Below the pieces are notes generated by a model that was not told the origin of the DNA, made no database searches, and saw nothing but the letters and a program-made list of their open reading frames with translations. Positions 10,874 to 21,306 of a stretch of DNA of 64,000 bases are shown here, in pieces. Position numbers and translations under genes: made by a program. Every line of letters starts with the position of its first letter. The first letter of the stretch is position 1. This DNA is from Larix kaempferi (Eukaryota; Streptophyta; Pinopsida; Pinales; Pinaceae), in contig BSBM01000232.1 of assembly GCA_027924585.1 (NCBI GenBank), forward strand, positions 32,015,001-32,079,000, written 5' to 3'.

Positions 10874-11173
10874 TAGTGTTGCAAACATCATCTCGGCAAA
10901 AAAATCACCAGGGTCCAGAAAACATATTCTCGGAATATCTCGGGAATACATCAGCAATATATCGACAAACTTAAAGAAATACAAAAAAATTCATTTTGTT
11001 TCAATTTTTTAAACATCTAAAGCAACAAGAACATCAAATAAACACATTGCCACATGAATATGGAAAAAAAAAAACAAATATATAAGATATATAAGATGTC
11101 TAGTGATACATCACACATCAAAAATGAATCGTGTCATGAATCCTAAGTCATCAAATATAATAACTATATCTCG
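10874..11173. mobile_element. Left half of a hAT-like inverted-repeat element
   Basis: Starts TAGTGTTGCAAACAT, the reverse complement of the end at 27291-27305 (ATGTTTGCAACATTG) apart from two bases. Both ends lie in (AT)n, giving 8 bp ATATATAT flanks (10866-10873 and 27306-27313), as hAT elements make, though the flanks are simple repeats. Without the Copia insertion the element would be about 582 bp and has no coding capacity, so it is MITE-like. Confidence 0.5.
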
Positions 11174-11483
11174 TGTTGATTTTTGTACCTTGGAAGTGTT
11201 CCCCTAGTGATTTTGTGCCTAAGACACTAAAGGGAGAAAAGTGACATGACCCTTGCATTAATTTCATGAGACCTGAAATTAATTTCACTTTTAGAGTTAT
11301 AAAGTGACTTTTTAATTAATTAATGAAATGTGAGTGAAATTGAAATTTTATGGAGAGAAGAAGAGATTTTATCTCATCCATTGATTTGACATCTCAAGAT
11401 TCAATTTGGGCCCTTGGATCTTGAGATGGTTCGCCTACCCTCATTGAGCAAACAAAAAGGCAAGGTCAAGCAAAGAGACACTA
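11174..11483 (+). repeat. Copia 5' LTR, first part
   Basis: Matches 25863-26178 of the 3' LTR with scattered differences, then stops at the solo LTR insertion. The rest resumes at 14383. Confidence 0.8.
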
Positions 11484-13230
11484 TCATTCAGCGACATATA
11501 ATTTTCAAGTTTTTCATTCACACCTCCAAAGCTGGAGTATTCGCCTTGGTGGTTAAACCTTAAGAGGTTATTAAAGTCTAGGTGTCTATGTATATTACCA
11601 TGCTAGTCATCAATATTGAGTGATATGAAATGCACTAGGTCCCCATAGGTTTATTTTTATTTTTCGCAAGTAAAAAAAAATTCCCGTAAAATAGATCAAT
11701 TTTTAATGTTTTAATTATAAAAACCAAAAAAGTCATAAAATAGTGGTTAGGAGGTAGAATTTTCCATGGGGATGCTCGTTTTCCAACTCAAAGCACCCAC
11801 TATACCCCTAAATCAACTTTGAGAATAATTTGAGTATACCAATTAAATTAAATTTCTCTCGAAAAAAGCAAAAGTGAATAAAAAATTCAAAAATTAGAAA
11901 ATATGGAGAAAAATCAAATCCCACAAATCAAGGAAACTTGTCCCAGACATGTTTCTATCAGGATCTCAGTGATGGCGAGCTCCAGTCTTGGGCAAGTTAG
12001 CTTGGCTCTCAATTTGGTTGGTGAATCTCCTTGTGAAGGTGGCGCATTCCAAGTAGAGAAGGGCGCATCATGAAGGAGAGAGCGCATTTCTTGAACCTGT
12101 GTGTCTCCATCCAAAGAGAGGGTGCATCGTTTGGTGTGAGGTGGCATCAATCATGCCTCAAATCACTCCAAGCAGCTCAAGTGAACTCTCAATCTCCAGC
12201 TCACTCTCTCTTGACAAATGCACCCCGGCCCCTCTCCATTTGGTTATTTAAGCAAGAGCTTGGCTCTTGCTTTGGGATGGTTAGAGTATGGAAGTCCTGC
12301 CAAAGCTCTGAGGCTTTGTATTGTAATATTTTTATGTGGAATAAAGAAAGACTTTGGAGGTCCATTTTTGATGTGTGGCCCTATGTGTGTGGATGTATTG
12401 TCAATGGTATATGAGGTAACCGTAGCGTAGTTATTTACTTGTTGCAATTATATGTTGATCTGGCCTTTCAAAGACTATTTCTAGTCAGTGGGATAAATGA
12501 TTCTAGTTTGATTTCATTTAATTCTTGCTCATGTTCGTGGTATAGGATTTGGATGTTTTTACTTGCTTATATGCATTCTATTCTAATTTTTGGCATGAGA
12601 AGCACCGTATTTGACAATTTTATTGCAAGTAGTTGTAGTTGTGCAAGTTATCTAGCTGGAAGGATTGATTGAGCTTGGTTGCATCTTCCATCGTTCCAAG
12701 CACTTTCAGAAGGACATAGTTCCTCCACTTCCCACCTGCAGACTCCATAGATCTGATATTCCCAGCGTCACACTGCTTCTCATCTCTTTCCTTCACCTAT
12801 TTATTAAACTTTCTCTTGGTTACGGTTACTTTCGTACATGCTTAAGTAAATTAGTTTGCTTTGAAAAGAATATTTAAGAGCTGATTTATCTAAGTATGTT
12901 GCTAGATCTAATTGTTCATGATTCATTTTGAGTAGATCTAGCTTTGTTGAAGTACTCTGGTTTATTTGTCATCTTTCAAGTACCTAACATTTTATGCTTT
13001 TAATGCTTTATTTGGCACATTTGGTACATTTCAGGTGGCTATTTTTTCACTTTTAACGAATAGGTAGGAGAATGTGTTGCCGAAAATTTCAAGATCCAGG
13101 CCATCCAGGACCTCCCGGATCACCATACTTCGATCATGTTTCATCCGTAAAAACCTTGTAAGCCTTTCGATCCAGATCTATAAGGACCAAAGGCATCCAC
13201 TTGATAAGTTGTAAAATAAAAATAAAGGCA

Positions 13231-13270
13231 GGTGGGCTACTCAGTGCCCACACCTCTTCCCCCGTGGGGG
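13231..13270 (+). other. Tandem hairpin pair in LTR copy 2
   Basis: GGTGGGC (13231-13237) pairs with GCCCAC (13246-13251). CCCCC (13259-13263) pairs with GGGGG (13266-13270). Counterpart of 2066-2107 and 8837-8885. Confidence 0.6.
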
Positions 13271-14236
13271 CCCTGCGTCATTTTCTTGGCATGACCTTTT
13301 TTTTGTTTTTACTTTGCTCTATTTCTATTTGGTTTTACTAATCTGTAGAGTAAATTTCATTTGATAGATTAGAATAAGCAAGTTACTTTTAATATCCATT
13401 GTTTTTATCATTCGCAAAGGTAACAAACTTGTTCCTACTCTTTCCCAAAGTACGGTACTAATTGAAAGGGCTTGCCCGAGTAAGCAGTATTCAGAAAATA
13501 GATTCGTAGTTAGTAATTAGTATAACATTTACTTTTCGTTGCAATTTTTTTTTTTGTAAGTAAATAATTGTAACAAACGTTTCAACTTTGTATTCCCGAA
13601 GTAAACAGAAAGAGCTTGCTCAAGTAGGTGAAAAAAGATTCTCAGTGATTAACTAATTACTTCACAATCTGCTTATAATAATTATAACAAACTTCGGCTT
13701 TGTCTCCCATATGCTCTTGTCCATCACAGGATTGCTTGATCTTTGAAACAATCAAAAAGGGGATATTAGCAACTAGTCTAATAGGAAAATCCATTAAAAA
13801 GTTACTCTCAGAATCGAGCGGTTGTACTGGGCACACTACGGAATCATGGGGCTACTTTAAGCAAGTTATGCCTCACCCAGTTGGACACCTAGTAGTGTTG
13901 CAGTGCACTCGTTCTAGAGGATAACTTCTCAAGTGAGGCAAACAAGAATTAAGCCATTCCTTAATCCATTCATCAAATAATAAGTAAAACTGACCAACGA
14001 GACAATTGCAATACTTTCCCAACACAGCAGCACTATTTGACTCCATTGACACTGGTCTACCTACAACAATCATAATATACTTAAGTGAATTCATGTGTTA
14101 ATCGAATATTTTATTATATGTTGTTGATCTAAAACTATATTTCTAATTTCTTGTATCAGTATTTTATTTTAAACTCTTCGATTAACTTTCATCTTTTCGT
14201 AACTTAGCTTAGCATCCTTAGTTATTTTATTACCCC

Positions 14237-14318
14237 CCTTGGCTTCACTAGGAGTTGGCCTGGACGGAGGAGTTGAGTGTTGAGTGACAGTATCTCAACT
14301 CGAGACTTGCCCCCAAGG
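14237..14318 (+). other. Structured element near the 3' end of LTR copy 2
   Basis: CCTTGG (14237-14242) and CCAAGG (14313-14318) enclose a perfect GAGTTGAG/CTCAACTC stem (14270-14277 with 14294-14301) with a 16 nt loop that contains GTGACA. Counterpart of 3181-3262 and 10036-10116. Confidence 0.65.
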
Positions 14319-14382
14319 ATGCACCCAATGGCATGAAGATTTCTGCCAGGCTAACCCCAAGGTATGTATTTAGGCGGCAACA

Positions 14383-15099
14383 ACTGGCACAAATTCGAGA
14401 AGCACAGTAGTAAACTCTTTAGAAGCCAACACAAAAATCAAGCAAAGAGGCACACAACTCAAGGAGGTGAACTGCTGCACAAATTTCAAGGAGCATGTAC
14501 AACATTAAATTTACTATCTGTACAACATTATTCTATAGCAGAGGGGCACATTTTTCAGGTTTAGCAAGCACAAAAATCGAGGAGGTTATTTATTGTAGCA
14601 AAGGCACAAAACCGAGGTAGAAGACATCTCTAGGCACAAACTTCAAGGAAGAAATTTGTCAAAGAAGATCAATCCATATTGTGTTGAGTAGGGCACGAAA
14701 TTCGAGGTTATCTATACATTAAAGTTGGAACAATCCTGGCACTGTTTTCAAGGGTGCATGCATATTGTTGTCTTCATTGGTTGAGATAAGTAGTGCATTT
14801 ATTGCTTCTTATTCTGCTATACAATTCAAGAAGAAAAATAAATTCATTCTCTCCCACAGGTTTTCCCCATTGGGGTTTTTCCTAAGGCTTTTGCCTAAAA
14901 TCACTAAGTCTAATTTTTATTTGTCTATGCATTTTAATTTTCTGCTCATTGTTTAGTAAATTTCTTCAAGTGTTTAAAGTTCAGATTTGCTTATGAGTGA
15001 AAATTAATTTTCAGTAGTCACGAGTTGATTGGGTTTGGGCATTAAACAATGATGATCTGAGGAAAACTTGAAACCAGGTTGGGAAGTGAAATTTTTACA
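14383..15099 (+). repeat. Copia 5' LTR, second part
   Basis: Matches 26306-27023 of the 3' LTR closely, from ACTGGCACAAATT to GAAATTTTTACA. It includes the motif CCCCATTGGGG(TTTTTCC) at about 14867, also present at about 26791. Confidence 0.85.
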
Positions 15100-15112
15100 T
15101 GGTATCAAAGTT
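15100..15112 (+). other. Copia PBS (tRNA-iMet type)
   Basis: TGGTATCAAAGTT directly follows the LTR end ACA. The family consensus is TGGTATCAGAGC, complementary to initiator tRNA-Met. Confidence 0.75.
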
Positions 15113-15204
15113 GAGTTAAAGAGAAGAGCAAAGATTTCAGACTTGAGAGGGACCACCTTTTGTTCACCAGGCAGAGTTGCTTTTAGAATTGCATTTTCAG
15201 TGAG

Positions 15205-16017
15205 ATGGCCACTAGGTTAAGGATAGAGGACAGGTTGGACGGGGCAGCCAACTCCAGTCCTTGGAAAGCAAGGATTGTGTTGATTTTGCAGAAGAATGAG
15301 TTGTGGGACACTGTGAACAGTACTATAGCTAATTCTGTGGTGGTGCCCGCAGTTATAAATGCAGCAGCTTCGGCAGCCTATAATAAGAAAAACATCAAGG
15401 CTAAGAGAATTATCCTTGATGCACTTAAAGATCATGTGATCCCGCGCATCACTAGTAAGAACAATGCTTATCAAATGTGGGATGCCTTAACCTGCATGTA
15501 CCAAAGTTCCAATTAAAACCGAAAGATGGTACTGAGAGAGAGGTTGAAGAGCATTAAGATGGCTAAATCTGAAAATGTTGCATCTTACTTTACTAGGATC
15601 ACACAAGTGAGAGATGAGCTTGGAGCAGTTGGGGAGGTTGTTGATGGCCATGAGCTAATGCAGACAACCTTGAATGGCGTGGCCAAGCCATGGGCTGTGT
15701 TTGTGGAAGCTATTGTGGCAAGGGAAAATATGCCTTCCTGGGATCATCTTTGGGATGACTTCATTCAGGACGAGCCCAGAGAGGATATGTCCAGGGCAGT
15801 TCATCTCACAGTAAGGAAGGTGAGGAAAATGTGGCGTTGACAACTAAAGGGAAGAAGAAAAGTCCAAGAAAGGTCCCAAGGGTGGGGCTAAATAGAAGAG
15901 TGATCAGAAGAAAGATATGAGCAAAGTGAAATGCTTTGCTTGCCAAAAGTTTGGGCACTATGCTAGAAAATGCCCGAACAAGAAGAAGAAGAAGCAACAG
16001 ACAACAGCTTCAGCGGA
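15205..16017 (+). pseudogene. Copia gag
   Basis: Begins with ATG at 15205. Residues 1-103 (to a TAA at 15514) and a second stretch 15526-15840 form a UBN2-type Copia gag: a W-K-x-R-I-x-x-x-L start, YQMWDALTCMYQSSN, then LRERLKSIKMAKSENVASYF. The TAA falls where the family has Gln, so C-to-T change is likely. After a TGA at 15838 and a frame change the zinc knuckle C-F-A-C-x4-G-H-Y-x4-C is readable at about 15932-15975. At least two breaks. Confidence 0.8.
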
Positions 16018-16426
16018 GATTGATGAGTATGTAGAATGGTACAAGAGAGAGTTTTCCCTATGTACTGGTCATTCAAAGAGAGCGTCCATTACCAACACAG
16101 ACGTGGAGGATGAGAGGGAGTATTCTCTGTTTGTTGGCCATTCATTGAGTGCATCTACCACCACATGCACCTGGTACATTGATAGTGGGGCTTCTAGCCA
16201 TATGACAGGTGTGCGAGATATGCTTTCAAAGTTCACAGAGACTGGTTTGGATCTGGAGGTGGTGTTCGGAGATGACACTATTGTCAGGGCAGTTGGGCGA
16301 GGGACTGTTACCTTTCAGAGGGAGTCTATGGAGCCCATGACAGTGAGGGATGTCTTGTATGTCCCTAGGCTGAAGAAGAACTTGATTTCAGTTTCCACTA
16401 TTGAGGATAGGGGATTTGGAGTGTAG
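16018..16426 (+). pseudogene. Copia protease region
   Basis: Continues in the zinc knuckle frame. W-Y-I-D-S-G-A-S-S-H-M-T at about 16172-16207 is the aspartic protease active site of Copia elements, and DVLYVPRLKKNLISVS (about 16351-16398) is the conserved block just before integrase. The frame ends with a TAG at 16424, which breaks the polyprotein. Confidence 0.8.
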
Positions 16427-17405
16427 TTCCTAGATGGGCATATGTTTATCCCAAGGGATCAAGTCCGTGTACATCTATTGCAATTGGCGTCAGATGTGGG
16501 AAACTATACAAGCTCTTGTTTCAGCCTCTTCATGCTTTGGCACACAGCAACAACAACAATTGTAATCTATGCGAGTTATGGCATAGGAGGATGGCTCACT
16601 TGCATCATCCAGCTCTAAGGATGTTGAGAGACATGGTGACTGGGTTGCCTAAGTTTAGCACAGAGCAGAGTGGTGTGTAAGGGATGTGCTCTTGGAAAGT
16701 ACACCAAGGCTGCTTTTCCAAGCAGTGACAGTAGATCGACAGGGGTACTTGATTTGATTCACTCTGATTTATGTGGTCCGATGTCTTATGTTTCATTGAC
16801 TGGTTTTAAGTATTATGTCACATTCATTGATGACTTCTCCAAGAAGGCCTAGATTTACGTTTTGAAGAGCAAGAAGTCGAAAGAAGTCTTGCAAAGGTTC
16901 CAGAGTTCAAATCTCTTGTGAAGAACGAAACAGGGAGGAGGATTCAGGTGTTGCAATCAAATAATGGGAGTGAGTATACCTCCACTGCTTTCAATGAGTT
17001 TTGTGCATGAGAGGGGATCAAGAGACAGTTGACAATTCTGTATACCCCACAGCATAATGGGGTTGTTGAAAGGAAGAACAAGGCCATTGTCGGTGCAACG
17101 AGAGAAATGCTTCATGATCAAAGTTTACCTTCCTTTCTTTGGGCTAAGGCTTGTAGTACTACTATATACATTCAGAACCAGAGTCCCATAGAGCCTTGGG
17201 GTGCATGAATCCTGAGGAGGATTTTTCAAGGAAGAAGCCTGAGGTTGGCCATTTTCGGATATCTGGTTGTTCGACTTACTCTCTTGTCCCTTCAGAGAAG
17301 AGGACAAAGTTGGAGGCCATGACAGAAAAGGGCATTTGTGTGGGGTATGATGAGACTTTGAAGGCTTTCCTCATATATCTCCTTCATAGAGGAGAGTTGT
17401 TGTGA
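16427..17405 (+). pseudogene. Copia integrase
   Basis: GAG pre-integrase motif L-W-H-R-R-M-A-H at about 16575 and C-K-G-C at about 16681 supply the HHCC zinc site. The catalytic core follows as H-S-D-L-C-G-P-M (about 16761) and YYVTFIDDFSKKA. Further fragments, including DPNG-like NNGSEYTS and the E-bearing HNGVVERKNK, lie in other frames to about 17090. Multiple stops and frameshifts; no continuous frame exceeds about 70 codons. Confidence 0.75.
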
Positions 17406-17979
17406 GGAGGGAGGTGAGATTTGAGGAGGAGTGGGCCTTCCAGAAGTCTCGAGAGTCTAAGCAGGGGGAGCAGCAGGCTTCCACACCTCAAGTGAGCAAT
17501 TCATAGAGTTCAGCTACACAAAGTGTTGGGTCACGGGTATCTGGGGTGACTAGTCCACAGGTTTTAGGTGCTTCAGGTTCAGGGACATAGTCTACAAGTT
17601 CACTGCGTACAGGTTCAGGTTCTCAAGTTACACATTCACCAGTTCCCATTTCACATGGTTCACCAACTACCGGTTCTCCAACTACTATTTCTCTAATTTC
17701 TAGTTCATCGACCACGAGGTCACAGACCACTTGGTCTACTTCTTCAGGACATCAGCAAATGGGGTTGAGTAGGAGGAGTGCCCCCCACATGAGCCCAATT
17801 CAAGGAAGAGGAAGCCAAAATGGCTTCAGGACACCTTGAAGGAAGCTCAAGGGTTACTGGGGAATCCCATGAGACAGGTCCGTGAGAGCAGAGTTCCAGA
17901 GACATTTTGCAGTTACATTGCTATGGTGACTAGTCTTTGTGAGTTGGAGCCTTCCACTTTTGAGGAGGCTGCAGAGCAT
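17406..17979 (+). other. Degenerate linker between Copia integrase and RT
   Basis: Serine/threonine-rich low-complexity coding remnant (repeated TCACCAGTT/GGTTCA units, about 17560-17760), typical of the variable region before the RT. Several stops are present. No separate gene. Confidence 0.5.
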
Positions 17980-18640
17980 CAGGTATGGAGAGATGCCATG
18001 ATGGAAGAGTAACATTCCATCATGAAGAATGATGTGTGGGAGGTGGTTCCAAGACCGGAGGAGAAGTCAATTGTGACTTCTCGGTGGCTCTACAAGATCA
18101 AGCATGCTACGGATGGCAGCATAGAGAAGTACAAAGCTCGATTTGTGGCACGAGGGTTCTCACGGATAGAGGGATTTGACTATGATGAGAGTCTGAGACC
18201 TTTGCACCGGTTGCTCGATACTCTTCAATCAGAGCGGTGATTTCCATTGCAGTGGAGATGGATTGGATGATCCACCAAATGGATGTGAAGACCACATTTC
18301 TCAATGGACTTATACAGGAGGAGGTGTATGTTGAGCAGCCACAAGGCTTTGAGATACATGGGAGATATTCTCATGTTTGCAGGTTGAAGAAAGCTTTATA
18401 TGGACTGAAGCAAGCTCCCAAAGCATGGTAGTCCAAGATAGATTCTTGTGGTAGATGGGATTTCAAAAGAGTGAGGCATATCTGAACCTATACTTCATTG
18501 TAGTGGGTGATGAGCCACTCATTCTTCTGCTTTATGTTGATGATTTGTTCATTATAGGTACAAAGACTCAAAGAGACTCACTGCAGGGTGCAAGCGAGAT
18601 CTTGCTTCAAAATTTGAAATGGAAGATATTGGGTTGATGC
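17980..18640 (+). pseudogene. Copia reverse transcriptase
   Basis: Conserved blocks in order: the W-E-V-V segment, SRWLYKIKHATDGSIEKYKA, R-F-V-A-R-G-F, IHQMDVKTTFLNGLIQEEVY, KKALYGLKQAPKAW (then TAG in place of Tyr or similar), and the catalytic L-L-Y-V-D-D-L at 18525-18548. The parts lie in several frames with at least three breaks, so no active enzyme can be made. Confidence 0.85.
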
Positions 18641-19276
18641 ATTATTTTTGGGGATTGGAGGTTTGGCGAGAGCCCAATCATATTTTTGTGGGGCAAGGAA
18701 AGTATGCAATGGACAACTTGACGTGATTTCAGATGGAGGATTGCACGTTGATGGCCACACCTATGATCACCAACTAGAAGAAGCTTAATGCTTCTAAGAG
18801 TGAATTGGTGGATCCTACCTTGTATCGTCGGCTCATTGGCTCGTTGATGTATCTGGTCAACACCAGGCCAGATCTTTGTTTTACAATGAACACTCTTAAT
18901 CAATACACGGTTGAGCCGAGGAGAGTGCACCGGGTAGCTGCAAAACACGTACTCAGGAACTTGTGTGGTAAAGTGGATTATGGTTTGGACTACAGGAGAG
19001 CGGATGGAGTTAGTTTGGTTGGCTACACAAACTAAGATTGGGCAAGTTTTGTGACAGACTGGAAGAGCACTTCTGGGTGTTGTTTCAATTTGGGCTCGCA
19101 GCAATGTCGTGGTTCAATCGGAAGCAAAAGTCAGTTGCACTAAGTTATGCTGAGGTAGAGTACATGGCAGCCAGTCAGGCTAGTTGTGTGGCCTTGTGGC
19201 TTCGCAAGTTATTGATGAGATTGTTTGGTCAAGAAGTAAGGCCTACTGTGATTTACTATAACAATCAGAGTTGCAT
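18641..19276 (+). pseudogene. Copia RNase H, 5' part (to LINE insertion)
   Basis: YRRLIGSLMYLVNTRPDLCF (about 18823) and the RNase H blocks KQKSVALSYAEVEYMAAS and LWLRKLL are readable, ending at YNNQSCINL. The reading frame is cut at 19276 by the LINE. It resumes at 25666 with the duplicated target sequence. Confidence 0.8.
19260..19276 (+). repeat. LINE target-site duplication, left
   Basis: AACAATCAGAGTTGCAT, repeated exactly at 25666-25682. It marks the 5' end of the LINE at 19277. Confidence 0.93.
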
Positions 19277-19717
19277 AAATTTGACGTTGTTTATCAGAAT
19301 GGCGAAATTCCTAGGGTTATCTGTCGTTTTTGCAGAAATTTTCGATTTTGATGGTTGATTGGGTGAATGGTGTGGCCTATAACGACTTGGAGTCAAGCCG
19401 TCTTGGCCTAGTACCAACCAAGGTAAAAAAAAGTGGGAATTCCTCGAAGGTTGTAGGCTACACTTTCTCCCTTTAACCGGATCTTTCGAAATTTCTGCAA
19501 ACCAAAATTATCTCTTCGCTCGGTTGTGATTATTGGTTGATGGGTTTGCCCTAGTTTTGTGGGTCTCTACAACACTAGGATTTTTTGAGCTGAAGTTGGC
19601 ATCGATTTGTTTTTCCATTTTTGTCAAAAAACTATAGGCTATTGGTTTTTTTGGGTCCTACCGACAGGTGTCGGTTCTCTGATGACCTGCTGAGGAACCC
19701 TTTGAGATTTTTTATCT

Positions 19718-21306
19718 ATGGAAAAGTCGGGTCATTACCAAACCCTGTCGCCATTTTCTTCACAGTCCAATTTGGGGGTTTCGAGTGGACCTGCGGAGGG
19801 TCTGGCTGTCCCTCATCGGAAGCTATGGGGACAGCGGGCTAAAAACAAAAGACTGCTGAAAACCTTCAAGGCTAGGGCTGAAATCGAGAGGTTTGATATT
19901 GACGAAGATTTCAGTCTGGAAAAAATTAGGGTTTTCTCGGAACGAGCATTGGTGGGCAGGTTGGAATTTGCCAAAGGTAACAAGCAGGAATTGGCAGAGT
20001 GGGTTTCTAAATTCTGGGTGCCACTCACCGGCATGGCCCCTCGAATCAACCTGCTCATGAATCGTTGGTTATTATTCACGTTTGCTGAGACGGCTCACCT
20101 TGAGATGGTCCTTTCCCGGTTCTGGGAATTCAAGCAAGGTTCTCTTTTTCTAAAACGATGGCACATTCATTTCAATCCTCTGCATGAATTTCAGCCGATT
20201 CGACATTTATGGATGATGGTACCTGGTATACCCATCGAACTCTGGTCTGAGGAGATTTTCAGGGGTCTTGCAAATAGGGTTGGTAATTTGTTCGTGTTGA
20301 CAAACATAACTTGCATGGGATGGATCGCAGATTTGCCAAAATCATGGTCGAAATTGATACGAGGAAAGGACTCCCAGCTGAAATAGAAATAGTTTGGGGT
20401 TCGAGAATTTGGGAGCAGGTTCTTGATTATTACAAAATCCCCTTCAGGTGCTTCTTCTGCAAGGAGGTTGGGCATGTTCGTGCTGCTTGTCCACAGAATT
20501 CTCATTTTTCCTCTGCTGCTGGTGACCCACATACTCCAACAAATCTCTCGGGTAAGTCTCTCTGCAAAACTCCTATTAATTTCCCCGACTTGACCCCGGA
20601 TGATTTAAAATTTTTAGAAAATTCGGAAAAAAATTTATCCCACCGTATTGCAACTGGTGATATCCAAATGAGACACGATCTTGTTTCTGGGCTCCCTGTT
20701 TGTAATAACAAACCAAATATTTCTCAGAATATTGTTGGTCGTAGGCTTTTTGACAATTTGAATCCAAAACCCTTGGATGTCCCCACTGTTCCAGCTGAGG
20801 AATTTCCCTCTAACCCTACCTCAGTTTTGCCAACTAATCATTGTCCTGTTGACCCCGTGCCGGATAATTTTGATTCCTTAGAGCAAGGGTTGAGTTCTGA
20901 TTTGGTTAACCCTACCTTGTCTACATTTGATTTAAGCAGAAACATTAACCAACCCCCGAGTGACCAGTTGAATATAAATGGCTCTGATGCTGATTTATCT
21001 GGGACCGATAGGGACATTCTAATCGAAAGTGGTTACTGTCTGACTTCAAAAGATGAAGAATTCCCACCTCTGCCCACTTACTCTAAACATCCAGGGAATG
21101 ATTCCATGGCCCAGCCAGTTCAAAATTTAAAATACCAGAATGTTACTATTAGAAGAGGAAAGAAAAAAAAGACCTGGAACAAATTGGACCAGCTTCCTAT
21201 GGATTCATACACCCCAATCTCTCAGAGATTAGAGGAGGTTGATAGGACTAATTCAAATGAACCTTTGGGGCTTAGAGCACAGACCCCCTCCTCTTCTGGT
21301 CTTTAA
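19718..21306 (+). pseudogene. LINE ORF1 (RNA-binding, frameshifted)
   Basis: Encodes the nucleic-acid-binding protein of a plant L1 element. The part from 19718 holds a DUF4283-like domain (ERFDIDEDFSLEKIRV..., RWLLFTFAETAHLEMVLSRF). The part that runs to 21306 continues it (MVEIDTRKGLPAEIEIVW) and has the zinc knuckle C-F-F-C-x4-G-H-V-x4-C at about 20449-20490, then a Ser/Pro-rich tail. The two parts lie in different frames; the switch falls near 20318-20332, so a single-base indel is likely. Otherwise no stops occur. The stop TAA at 21304-21306 overlaps the ORF2 ATG. Confidence 0.85.

Larger units (their letters stand above)
11484..14382 (+). repeat. Family A solo LTR, copy 2
   Basis: Aligns with 91-3325 (copy 1): CATTCAGCGACATATAAT at the left, TTTTTCATTCACACCTCCAAAG, GACTTTGGAGGTCCAT at 12350, hairpin pair at 13231-13270, U5 block at 14237-14318 and the end GGCGGCAACA. 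Compared with the 3' LTR of the host Copia, about 130 bp of Copia sequence is missing at the junction, and the first few bases of this LTR are not clear. Insertion was therefore followed by, or came with, a small deletion. No gene inside. Confidence 0.75.
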
